NCBI RefSeq assembly: GCF_004027225.2
Contig: NC_044278.2
Coordinates: forward strand, 95,286,743-95,350,742
Reading direction: 5' to 3'
From: Strigops habroptila
Taxonomy: Eukaryota; Chordata; Aves; Psittaciformes; Psittacidae
DNA: 64,000 nt
Of the stretch, positions 1 through 12,700 are shown one piece after another. Each line of letters opens with the position of its first letter. The stretch's first letter is position 1. A program made the translations under genes and the position numbers. The notes beneath the pieces are model-generated. The model was not told the origin of the DNA. It made no database searches and saw nothing but the letters and a program-made list of their open reading frames with translations.

Positions 1-3000
1 CTGCTAAAGGACTCCAGCCTCCACATATTTGAATTCCATTATATTTGTTTCCTTTAAAGTGAGCAGAGTCCTCAGGCTAAAGCATGGTCAGAGTACTTTT
101 GAGAAATGCTCGTCCTTGTCTTCGTAATTTAAAATCATGCCATCTAATAAAGACCAAAGGAAGAAAAATCCAGCCCATTACTCCTGCCCTTTCCATTTAT
201 TTTCCAAAGTATAAAAGAGAAATTAGGGAACTCAATCAGTGTTGTGGCAGTAAATTACAGCAGCAGATGATAAACACATATTACATATATTAATTCTGCC
301 CATTTAATCACCCACTTTAAGTCTGCCTACCTCCTCTGAGATGACTTCCATGATTCTAAAACCCTAAGCAGATGCAGATAACAATAATAAATTATAACAA
401 TCATCACCATCCATCCTCCCTTAACCCAAAACTGCTCAATGCCAAAGCCCCAGGGCACCAAAATTCAGTTGTCTATGGCAACAGGTTTAGTTGTGTAATA
501 CTGGATATCAAGAGGAGAAACTTCAGAATACTAAAAAGATTCCCCCATCCTCCAAAACCTGAAAACTAAAGACACTTCCCCCTGCCCAGGATTTCATCCT
601 ACTCTTACAGATTCCAAGATATCAACATTATGGCAGTTTATCGGGGTGGAGGGGAACTAAAACTGTATTACTTCTATTATCTACATCATAAACTGTTACA
701 CTTTAACTCAAGCCATTTAGCTTTACGACAAAGTGATAGAAAAAGTGTGCCCAACAGCACTTCTAAAACCTCGTAAAATAAGAGACTTTACAATAACTTT
801 GTGTTTCTATGTTATTCTACGAGCTCGCAGATACTTATTTTCCTCAGGTCCGCTGCAAGAGCAATGTGGCCACTCCAAATTAATGCTATCAAGCTCTTCT
901 TCATCTAATCAATCCCCAAACAGGCAAACACCAACATCCCCGCTTTCTCTCTTTTTCTCCCCAGATAATCTCAGAAAGAGACAAGCTCAGAACTGCTTCT
1001 ATACACCAATCCCTCCAAAACAGTCACCAGTACCAGAAGGCAAATTAGCATTTGGCTGCTCATCCAAATACGAAACAAGACAAAAAAGGGAGTACAATGT
1101 ACGGAAGGGCAGGTGGTTTTCCCTGTGGCCATTTAAAAAGCAGCAAAGCTTCTGGCCTCTCTCAGGAGTAGAAAACTGACATTTCTTTAGCGAAGCGTGT
1201 GGGAACAGAGCGCAGCCAGCGGCAGCGGCAGACCTGTAGCTGCATTTTAGCTGAAGTAAGCAGGAGGATTTAAATGGATGCTTTGTATAAGCTATTCCTA
1301 AAAATGTAAATATGTCTTCAGTGGTTTTCCCCTCTTCTTCTTCCTGGCTCCCTCTAGTGTTTTTAAGCACATACTGCCTTTTCCTTCCAGTTTTATCTAA
1401 TGCAAACAGTAAACAGTTGCTAAGATGTTTTGGGGGGGTTTGTGGGTTCTTTTGCAGTTGCACTAGCTTTCATAAAGTGCTCAGGAGTTTTTACTGAACA
1501 TATTGTTCACATGCACATCATTCCAGCAATCACACACCGACACTAGCCTTTCTACCAGAAACCTGTATGTAACAAATACTTTATTTACAGGCATTTTAGT
1601 GTATTTTAAAGGCATCCATCAGCTCCATCATTAGAGAAAGTCAGCTAAAATTAATCCATTTCCTTGCTAATTCCCACCCTGAAACAGGAATCACACCTAA
1701 ACTGGAAGTTACTAAAACTCAACAGCTGAAAAATAAAACAGATTGAAATTTTATGCCTGAAGAGTTACTTATAAAACGTTAATTACATCCCTTGTCTACT
1801 GTGTCCCAACATACAACACAATTAAGAACCATACCTGTACTCCCACTTTCATGAGTGAAGGAACAGTGACATCATTTTTGCCTGTAGACATACACAAATA
1901 GAAATTAGTCCTCCAAATTCAGTAACTCCCTGAAGAGCTGAGCAGGTATTTTTAATACAACTAAAGCTCTCACCTCTCCAGACTGCTTCTATCCCAGCTC
2001 TGTACAGCCAACCATTTCAGTGGCTGTGCGTTTAAGGTCCATTCACAGAATTAAAAATGTGGAACAACAGAAAGAGCTTTGCTGAAGATCTAAAATTTAA
2101 CCTCTCACCACATGTGTACCAATATTACCGTTTGTATCACAGCATAGTAAAACCAAAAAAAGTTATTTACAGTAGTAACAAACAGAACTTATACACAGTC
2201 AAATAAGCCCTTGCTGTCTCGTATGCTGGAAGATAGTCCTTGTATCACTGCTAGCACTTTTCTCCATTAGATTGCAAAATTCTTTCATGTGCACAAGAGC
2301 ATTCATCTGCCATCTCCCATTTCTGAAATATTCAAACAATATCAATAGTGCTTAGTCTTCTTGCAAATACTGAGTTTAGTAGCTCTTTCCACATAACTTC
2401 AGCAAGCAATTTTCTTACTGTTAGGCACAAGTTAGCAAGACAGCATGGAGTACTGCATGTTAAGACATGCCCTTCCAACATGCTCGCATACGCAAAAAAG
2501 CCTATTCCTCTATTGACCACTACTACAGAAATCTAAAGTATTTTTCATCAGGTGCTCTCAAGACAACTTGTAAACAAACAAAATTAAGCTTAATTTGAAA
2601 TGCAAGTTAAATGCTCCTGTGAGGCACTCACCGTAACAGCCATTTTAGTATGAGGATACTGAGGTGGCACCAAGCAAACGCTCAAAAATGTGCACTCTAA
2701 GATGTACTGCTAAAGAATGTAAGTAGACAAGAACTGTCATTCCAGATCAGCCAAAGCTCCATCAAATCCCATCTCCAAGAGCAGCTGACACCAAGTGCAA
2801 AGTAAAAAAGAAATATATACCAGAAGAAGGACTACTCTACTCTTTTTCTGCTTCTGGCAATCAGCACCTTTGAGGTTTCCTGAAGTGTCATCCAAAATCA
2901 CCACGTTAAACAGATAGAAATGGCTCCACGCCTGTTCACTTTAAAGATCCTAAAAAAGCAACTATTCTTCTTCCTGGGGACTTTGAAATTGTATGTGCAA

Positions 3001-4465
3001 AACTCAGATACAACAGATCATTCCACATTGCTTCTGACTATCAAGACTGAGCAACCAAGAGAGCTCAGACACTGATGTTTTCTCTCTGTGAGCGATCAAA
3101 CAAGAAATCAGCACCATCAGTGACTTACTGCATTCCAGTTAGTTTCTTCTTCAGGACAGCAAGGACCAGAATTTACCTGCAGAACCATTGTATTTTTTCA
3201 ACCAGAAAGTCCCATATAGAGGTAGGATGTTGTGCAAATGAAGAGATGAGTTCAGACCAAAGTAACCAAGAGTCAGTTCCTCTTTGTGTCACACATTTCT
3301 GCATGATCTTGGAAAAGCCACTTAGTCTCCCTGTGGGAAAATGAATGCAGTCAGGACCATAAGGTGCTTTGACACTAGTAATGGAGCCCAGAGAAACGCA
3401 CTAGGCAGTGCCCAGCTTGCTGCATCCTTTTCTTGCACACTGGGATAACAATCTTGTGTGATGCACATCTCCAGAAACCATACCACAGACAAAACAAACT
3501 TCTGAGACTCTTCTCATTCAAGTTAAGAATTCTACCAAAGCAGAAAGGTTGAACCAAAACCAGAATAATATTAGGCTACAAGAGCCTCAACTTCTGCTTT
3601 CAGATGAAGAATTACATGGTTTTTCCAATGTCAATGAAACTTATGCATTATTATAATTCGTGACAAATGGCTGTTATACTGAAACAAGTATAGCTCTAAA
3701 CTGACTTCTCCAAAGTCACTCAAGAAAATCTCTGGCAGTCAACACTGTTCCCCTGGAGAAAGACAACCCAGTTCTTCTTATGGTTTGCTCTTCACTAGTC
3801 TTTGTCCTGCAACGTTAGTTTAACATATTGGATCAGGAGAGGGAACCTTGAGAATGAAAACTCAAACTCAAGTTGCACATGGAGACATTGTCTTCACAAG
3901 TACCCTGAAGTCATCCCTCCTGACAAACAATGAAGTATATTCACCACCTGTCAGATTGCAAACACATTTGTCTTCATGTGCTAGATAGATGGTCAGTCAA
4001 TGCAACATTGGACAATGCAATACCGCTTCACTTCTGGCCCATGATAAGGATCATAACATGTCTGTAATTTGATCATCCCACATGTTAGTTGATGAACGGT
4101 GCCTGTTGTCATGAATCCTCTGTCACAGATTTTGGTCACATATTCTTCTGGTCCCACAGTAGGGCCTCCAGTGCCTACCTAAAGAGCTATGTAGTCCATC
4201 CTGCCCAAAAGTTGACTATCCTGAACCAATTAACCTGTCCAGCATTCTATGAAGTCCAATAGTGCTACTCCACGTACATTCCCAGCCTACTAAAAACCAT
4301 CCACTGTTCTCCCGATCTGTGCTGCCCAACATCCGACATAACAAATTAATTATGTCAGACACATACAACCACAAAGTGTCCAGTTAAGGGCTGAGTTCCT
4401 TTTGTTTTAATTAATAAACCAGGGTCATTCCTTGAATTTCTTAAACGGCAGAAGGCTGGCATTTG
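1..4465. other. Non-coding stretch, no gene recognised
   Basis: AT-rich sequence without any open frame resembling a known protein on either strand. I looked on the minus strand for the first coding exon of CAB39L (MO25-beta), the gene expected here from vertebrate synteny, and did not find it. The likeliest reading is 5' intron or upstream DNA of CAB39L. That is inference from gene order only. Confidence 0.4.
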
Positions 4466-4838
4466 GAGAAGAGAAGGCTCTGGAGAGACCTTAGAGCAGC
4501 CTTCCAATACCTAAAGGGGGCCTACGAGAAAGCTGAAGAGGGACTTTTTATAAGAGTAAGTAGTGATAGAACAAACAGTGATGGTTTTAAACTGAAAGAG
4601 GGTAGATTTAGATTAGGTATTAGGAAGAAGATTCTTCCCTGTGAGGGTGGTGAGACACTGGCCCAGGGTACCCACAGAAGCTGTGCCTGCCCCATCCCTG
4701 GCAGTGTTCAAGGCCAGGTTGAATGGGGCTTGAAGCAACTTGGATTAGTGGAAGGTGTCCCTGCCCATGGCAGGGGGGTTGGAACTGGATGATCTTTAAT
4801 GTTCCTTCCAACACAAACCATTCTGTGATTCTATGATT
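4466..4838 (+). repeat. CR1 LINE 3' fragment
   Basis: Plus-oriented 5'-truncated CR1. It covers the end of the ORF2 coding part (roughly 4,466-4,750, with broken frame), the stretch around the CCTGCCCATGGCAGG palindrome, and the typical 3' end TTCTGTGATTCTATGAT. Such short 3' fragments are how nearly all avian CR1 copies look, because reverse transcription starts at the 3' end and stops early. Confidence 0.9.
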
Positions 4839-7800
4839 TTTTTAGCACAGGCAGTCTGTCCTGTGCTAAAACACAGGACCAACACTCAGCAGTGTGCTTA
4901 TCTTCAGGACAACCTCTGTTTTGGAGAGCAGCTGAGGCACCTGGGTGTGCTTTGATTCAACTCTACCTCTGGGTAGTCTCAACAGTGAAGATCCCTAACA
5001 GGCTCTGGATACTTGGAAGAAAATAACTCAGCACATGACATAAATGGCAAGCTCTAGATATATAGTTTGTGTCAGGCCAAATATACTGACAGAAATCTTG
5101 GCAAACACCACTTCTCTATATGTCTCCGAATGAAATCTGACAGCTCCTTTATTACACAGCATACAGATCTATACTTACAATCACTGTCATCCCCTCTGGA
5201 AACAGGACAGTTTTCTTACACACGTGCTCTCTTCCTGAGGGAAGGGACTGATAATTTTTCCCATGTGTGTGTTTTTGCAGTCTGCATTTACAAAATAACT
5301 TTATCTGCCACAAAAATCTGTACTTCTGAAGGGTAAAACACTGCTACTGTCCAACACAAAAAACCCAGAAAGCTCTTGATTAGCACTGAAAGTGAGGGGT
5401 ACCCCCTCACAAATGAAAAAGGAGGGGGTCTGAGGAGCTGTATCAGCTCAGACATGAGAAGTTATCTGGTATCTTTGAAAACAACAATACTTATATCCTA
5501 ATCAGAAGCTATCAGAGTCAGCTGAACACCTGCAGAACACATTTTCTAATATCATACATGTATCCAGGATCTCTTTTCTTTCTCTTGTATGACATTCCTC
5601 AAAGTCATGTCCAAGCCTACCATCACAAGGAGACAAAATTTCATACCTATTAAACCCAGCAGAGATTCCTAAACTCAAGGAGTCAGAGCTGTAGGCCTGA
5701 TAGAGGAAATAAGAGAGAAAAGTCCCCAAACCATTTCTTTCAAAACAGCAGTGCTCATAAGGACATAAAATGATGTCTGGCATTATTTCCAGTTTTAGAG
5801 TTTCCACCCCAGTGCCAGTGAAAAGAAAAGGCTTGTTTTCTTAGGGCAGGCAGAATCCTGTGAGAAGGTCACCTAGCGAGAGTCAGACCAGTTCAATTTT
5901 CCATGACCACAGCAAGACAGTCTCTACCAGCTGTCATCATGGGATGGAATTACTTTCACGAGCATAAGAACTTCCATTGAAATATTTCAGCACACAAAGA
6001 CCTGTCTCCAAACAGCTGCGTATCAGCCGAGTAACTGAAGTCGTAAACCTAAGCTATTTAATATTTAATACCTCGTCTTTTAACCCAACAACCACACTGC
6101 CTATTTTTATGTTTTTCCATTTAAAGAAAAATACAGATGACATGGTTAGGAAGTTTAAAAGTAACAAGCAGTAAGAACCTGTGACAATTTACATAGAACT
6201 GGCTTTTCTTTCAAAATTGAAGACAAGTTCTATAGGCTTCCTATAGACTTGAGAAATAAGATCTTATTTGGAAAATAAGTTTGAAAGAGATTTTTTCCTC
6301 TTCTTGAAACAAGGAATGATTGTCGTTACTATCAACAAAAGATTTCAAAAACTGAAAGATCTACTCTGGTTCTCGCAAAGCATGAATTATTATCTGACTT
6401 AGCTCAACAGCTTCTTGAACAAGAGCAGCTTTTCAAAAGATCTTGTATCTTGACATTAATTTCAAGTGCTGGAGGATCTATGAAGTCTATCAACAAGCCA
6501 GTGCAACAGTTACCTAGTTACCACTCTAAATAATTTTTCCTTTTACGCAAATTCATATTTTTTACTTCCTGCCTCCTGCCACTGTAGTTCCTGTATTTAT
6601 TCTCCACTTTGTTCATGCATAGGTACATGATCAAATCCTTTCAACAACAAACTCAGGATTTACTTCTTCACCACTACCTACATTAAGTATATAGGTAAGT
6701 TTTTCCAACACCTACAACCAGTACTGACTTCGATTTTAAAAGACGTCTTGAAGTGAATCCAGACTTCATTATATTCCAGAAGTGAGGTGAGGAGTATTAG
6801 AAAGGAAATCTCCCATTCTGTGTTCAGTGTACTCAACTACGACCAGCTCTTGGCTACACTTATCTCCAGGGAGTGTCCTGTTGACTGCCTGTTGCCCGTG
6901 AGCCTCGATACCTTGCAGTACTGGCGTTTTTTTGGATACTGTTCCTCATCCTTGAGGTGCATCCAGCCTTTTTCCATAGTGATTGACATCCCAAGCTAAT
7001 AATGCTCTTTGATTCAAAATCACAAGGCTATGGCATCATTTGTCAGTTTTCTTCTCTACATGGCCTAAATAAAACTGTCAGGAAGGATTTTGCATTTTCT
7101 TCCAACTGTATTCATTTGGGACCAGGTTTTTTTCTGCAAAAATACATGCAACAACAGAACATCACAAAATCATCTCTTAATTCAATGATTCTTCTTTGAG
7201 GGTAACATTTTCAGGAGTCAGTTTCTAGACCGACTAGATCAAACCCTTCATCTAACTGATATACCAGACATTTTATAATATCTGTTTTCTACTGGTCATC
7301 TTGAATAACATTTGCTATGTTAAAATCCTTAAAATTTTGGACAGTTTTACATTAGCCATTAAAAAAATAATAACAAAATTCCTCAGTATCCATAAATTTG
7401 TAACACATTTTCTGAAGTGTTCTTTCAGTCTTTATTTACTGCTGTAATATGATGGACTTGTTCATAGTTATATCATTTGTACTATTCAGCTTCGTTCTCA
7501 CTACAGATGTACATAACAGTTTTGTCTTTTCAGCACTGCTGTTGACAACTTTAGCTCGGCCATCGGACATGTGTCTGATCACTGTTCTTTTTGTTCCTGG
7601 TATTTTTAGAACTTCTTCTTATTACCCCTACATCCTAAAGAAAATCTAGAGAGTTTTTTTAACCATCCTTGTAAAAAAATTATTTATTCCTATATATTGG
7701 CTGCTGCCCCTGAACCACTTCTAAATCAAGATGGGACTCTTCCTTTGCTTAAACATCTTTCTGTATTTAGCTCTGCACATTCTAGTTACCCTCATGTTCT

Positions 7801-8207
7801 CATATCCCCCCCCAACTTTGACAGATACTCTTGTAGGTGATGTTAGAAGTATATTAGCAATGTAACAGCATGTCACATCACACAGAACAGATTTGCTTAG
7901 TTCCTCATGGTATTCCTCCTCAAAGATGGGAACATCACATAGTTTTGCAGCCATCTTCTCCCATAACCTTATGAACTGTGATGAGACCTTATGAGCAGTG
8001 ATGAGGAGAGACTCAGTTTAGAGGGTGGAGAGACCTCGTGAGAGAGGAAAAAATATGGATAACATCTCTGTGCATGAAATTTTCTTAGCATTTAGCTGCT
8101 GCCTAAGAACTAGAATAGCATGAGGATACTCAAGAAATCCTCTGGCATATCTTCCTTTCCCACTAAAGGGTGGAACACAGATGAATCACAGGGGCATGTA
8201 TCTCCTT
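4839..8207. other. Non-coding stretch, nothing recognised
   Basis: No exon, RNA gene or clear repeat seen. A small local duplication of a TGATGAGACCTTATGA-like phrase lies near 7,960-8,010. Open frames here are short and have no family resemblance. Confidence 0.4.
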
Positions 8208-9745
8208 AGAATCACAGAATCACAGAATAGTAAGGGTTGGAAAGGACCTTAAGATCATCTAGTTCCAACCCCCCTGCCATGGGCAGGGACACCTTGCCCT
8301 AAACCACGTGGTCCAAGGCTCTGTCCAACCTGGCCTTGAACACTGCCAGAGATGGAGCATCCACAACCTCCCTGGGCAACCCATTCCAGTGCTTCACCAC
8401 CCTCACTGTAAAGAACTTCTTCCTTATATCTAATCTAAACTTCCCCTGTTTAAGTTTGAACCCATTACCCCTTGTCCTACCACTACAGTCCCTAAGGAAG
8501 AGTCCCTCCCCAGCATCCTTATAGACCCCCTTCAGATACCGGAAGGCTACTATGAGGTCTCCACGCAGCCTTCTCTTCTCCAGGCTGAACAGCCCCAACT
8601 CTCTCAGCCTGTCTTCATACGGGAGGTGCCCCAGCCCTCTTTATCATCCTCGTGGCCCTCCTCTGGACTTGCTCCAACAGCTCCATGTCCTTTTTATGTT
8701 GAGGACACCAGAACTGTACACAGTACTCCAAGTGAGGTCTCACGAGACCAGAGTAGAGGGGCAGGATCACCTCCTTTGACCTGCTGGTTACGCTTCTTTT
8801 GATGCAGCCCAGGATACGGTTGGCTTTCTGGGCTGCAAGCGCACACTGCCGACTCATGTTAAGCTTCTTGTCAACCAACACCCCCAAGTCCTTCTCTGCA
8901 GGGCTGCTCTGAATCTCTTTTCCACCCAACCTGTAGCAGTGCCTGGGATTGCCCTGACCCAGGTGTAGGACCCTACACTTGGCTTGGTTAAACTTCATAA
9001 GGTTGGCATCGGCTCACCTCACAAGCGTGTCAAGGTCCCTCTGGATGGCATCCCTTCCCTCCAGCGTATCAACCGAACCACACAGCTTGGTGTCATCGGC
9101 AAACTTGCTGAGGGCGCACTCAATCCCACTGTCCATGTCACCAACAAAGATGTTGAACAGGACCGGTCCCAGCACTGATCCCTGAGGGACACCACTCGTT
9201 ACAGGTTTCCAACTGGACATTGAGCCGTTTACCACAACTCTCTGCGTGCGGCCATCGAGCCAGTTCTTTACCCACTGAGTGGCCCATCTATCAAATTGAT
9301 GTCTCTCCAATTTAGAGACAAGGATGTCATGCGGGACAGTGTCGAATGCTTTGCACAAGTCCAGGTAGATGACGTCAACTGCTCTGCCCCTGTCCATCAG
9401 TTCCGTGGCTCCATCATAGAAGGCCACCAAATTGGTCAGGCAGGATTTCCCCTTAGTGAAGCCATGTTGGCTGTCACCAACCATCTCGTTGTTTTTCATG
9501 TGCCTTAGCATGCTTTCCAGGAGAAACTGTTCCAAGATTTTGCCAGGCACAGAGGTGAGACTGATTGGTCTGTAGTTTCCCGGGTCTTCCATCTTCCCCT
9601 TCTTGAAAATGGGGGTTATATTACCCTTCTTCCAGTCATCGGGAACTTCACCTGACTGCCAGGATTTGTCGAATATGATGGACAGTGGTTTAGCAATTTC
9701 ATTCGCCAGCTCCTTCAGGACCCTTAGATTAATGCTGCTTTTTTG
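8208..9745 (-). mobile_element. Long CR1 LINE copy with defective reverse transcriptase ORF
   Basis: Minus-oriented, about 1.54 kb, the longest CR1 in the window. The 3' end lies at 8,208 (AGAATCACAGAATCACAGAAT on the plus strand). Reading leftward from about 9,745, ORF2 covers the reverse transcriptase fingers and palm (motifs [38 protein letters not shown], and the catalytic FADDTK), then the thumb and C-terminal region ([39 protein letters not shown]). A TGA at about 9,014-9,016 interrupts the frame where a Trp is usual in the family. A frame change follows near 8,600-8,615. The N-terminal endonuclease half is missing. The copy is dead but relatively well preserved. Confidence 0.93.
9014..9745 (-). 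pseudogene. CR1 ORF2 reverse transcriptase fragment
   Basis: Open reading part of the defective CR1 at 8,208-9,745. About 245 codons span the central reverse transcriptase domain, including the catalytic FADD motif. It is closed by a premature TGA. The homologous frame continues immediately after the stop (8,615-8,998), then shifts frame for the last part (8,299-8,598). There is no start codon of its own: the Met at 9,769 lies upstream of recognisable CR1 similarity. Confidence 0.85.
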
Positions 9746-12700
9746 AAGGGAAAAACCTCTTCCAAACAACGCACAACCTACATACTACCAAGCCAATTTG
9801 ACCTCAGGGTTCATTCAAACCTGTCTTCCTTCAAACTTGCCTTTGACCAAAAGCACTTTATCTTTTACTTTTGTATTTTGCCCAAGGCTATGTGCGACAC
9901 TTGCAATAAAGCAGTACAGATGTCACAGGCAGTTACAGACCTACACATGGATTGTAATGTAGAAGACAAGACCTATTAGTGGCCTACAAATGAGGAGGAG
10001 TAGGACCAAAGGTCAGCACAATTTCTGTGTAATGAACTTGCATTTAGAAGGTTCGGCCCTACTTATCTCATTTCTTAAACCAATCTATCAAAGAAAAACT
10101 CAAAAAACAAACAAAACAAAAATGATAAAAAAAAAAACCCCAAACCCACACTTTGCCCAGAGATTGTGATATACCCAGTATTTGCCTTAACAAAGGACTA
10201 CAACCATCCTCCAATCCTGCCCTTACTCCATAAAGTTCAATTTCATGCCTTCTTTCTAACAACAAACAAATCATATACTGCAGACAGCTTCCCATGCATC
10301 CAAAAGCAACAGGTAGTGAACGACCACGAATGGGTCTTTGCTTATCTGCAGAAGTGAAAGACAGCTGCCTCACTGCCAATGAACTGCAGAGAGCACACAA
10401 TGCAAAGGTACACTTGAGGAGGGAAAGCTGATACAGCAATGCCTCCCTGCTGACATACGAAAAAAGGTGTAACAAAGAGCTGAAGGTTACGTGTTGCTCT
10501 GAACACTACAGCTGCTGGAAGTGAACTCTCCACATAATTTTAATCTCTCCATATCCAATGATCTCCAGTGCTCTAATTTAAAAAGCCCCACACAACTTCC
10601 TTCCCACACTTAACAGCAAGTGAACTATATTCTTTGCTGCAATAACTTTGTACATATGAATTTGTACAAGTACCTCTGTGCTAGATTGACACGGGGTCTT
10701 TAACAAAGACCATTCAACTGTCCCCACATTTCAAAGCCCAATTATGCAAAGATTCTTTCTTCCATCTTAATTCTTATCGCTTGCAACAGGAAACACAAGA
10801 CACAAACATTACTGAGATATCAGAAGGTTTTCTTAAAGTCATGCTGTAAAATAATTTACAGATGTTGTTTCACAATTAAGTTGCTCTAAGATTACATTGC
10901 TGCCAAAAAGGGAAGTCTAGCCCCTAGTGCCATCACCTGCTTCGCATCGGTTCTAGGAATGGCACGACTGCAGAGGGACACTGATCAGCCTGCCGGGAAC
11001 CCTGAAAATTTAACAGCTGGAGAAAACCAAACCTCCCATTTCTGCTAAAAACACATCTTTTGGAGAAGAAAGAGGAATTGTGGAGGGACTTGCTAAATAT
11101 AACTGGTGTGAAATTTTTGGAACTACCTTTATTATTAATTTCCAAAGCAGACAATCCAGGATACAATACTAAAAGAACAAAGGAAAAGAAAAAATCCATC
11201 CACCTACTTTTTTGGAGGAGAGGGGATGCAATTTTAAAACATTTCTACAATACATGGTGGCAAAAACAGTGAACAACCAAAAAACATCCTGTCTTTTCTT
11301 CCTCATTCCCATACTCTGGCTGCAACCACATATCTTGATCTGCTAATGCAAGGATTACAGCACCTTGCTATGAGTTTATCAACAAAATCAATTCATTTTA
11401 AAAATAATCCTTCACTTAAAACTTACGCTACCAAACCACAACTCATATAACTGGTTCATCACCAACTTCAACAGAAACCATATCTGCACACTAAAGTAAG
11501 CTAACCAGCAGTATTTGGTGGACATTTTTTGGGGGGAGGTGGGCAGATACACATGAAATCTATTTGTTTAGCAGCAGTCAAGCTTACTAAAGCTTTTTAT
11601 TTTTACTTTTTTTTTTGTAATGTGAGTCTGCATGCAATCTAAACGGGCTTGGTATTACTTTGTAACAAACAGCATATGTAGCCACTCCTGTGAAAGGAGT
11701 GCCAAATTCATACATTAGAGTCACTTAAGTAACATTTCCTATGAAAAAGGGTTGCAAAGGCTTGGGCTGCAGTTCATTTTGCTTATTCAGTGCAGCCCTA
11801 AGGACGACTCCCACAGGGCTTAGGGCAGCTCTGCCAGGTGCTGAATGCCATCCACAGCAATCCAGACACAGTAAGTGTTCTGCCCATACCACCACTTTGC
11901 TCATATTAAAGAAGCAGTTGCACAAACACTTTAAACTGGGATAAACGCCACTGTCAATACAATCAGGAAGCAATCCATCCATCTCCAGATGCTCATTTTG
12001 CACTTGGGCTACCCCAGTTCCCTCACAGAAGAAATACCAAGGGGCTGCACAGCAAATTAGATGGGGAAAGTCATTCAGATAAAATTAGCTGAGCCAAATA
12101 ACCCCAACCAGTTCCCTGAGCAGTTCCCTATTGTTGAGCGTCTACACCATGATGTGTATTTACCCCGTTTTCTATGGCCGTACTCAATTCCTTTCAGTAT
12201 ATTTGAAACCTTAGAGGTTTCAGTTTTATTTGAAACCAGCTATTCCATCTACACACAGTAATGACTTCAAGCTTTTGTCATGGGCCTCCTTTTATGGCTT
12301 TTATTGGGTCAGGTCCAATTCCATGCCAGGCACTGCCTCCCTTTGCCTTCGTACAGCTGCTACCAAGAGAAGCACTAAGCCAACAAGCTTACACCAGTTG
12401 GCATCGCAAGGACAGCTTCAGCTGTGCTTTGATTTAAACAAATAAAAAGCAAATCCAAAAGTTGTGGAGCACTCCATGGAACATCTCTTAAGAATGAGAA
12501 CACCGCAAATTCACTAAATCTTGAATATTGCTTAGAAAATTCTGCCTGCTACATCTTCATTTAATGAAAATACTTTGTGCACATACTTCATTCTGCATGC
12601 AAACCCACAAACAGAGCCCATCAAAGGGATCAGAATTGCAACCACTAGCTTTACTGCAGTGAAAATTTATTTCAGATAAATATATAGTTATGTTCACATG

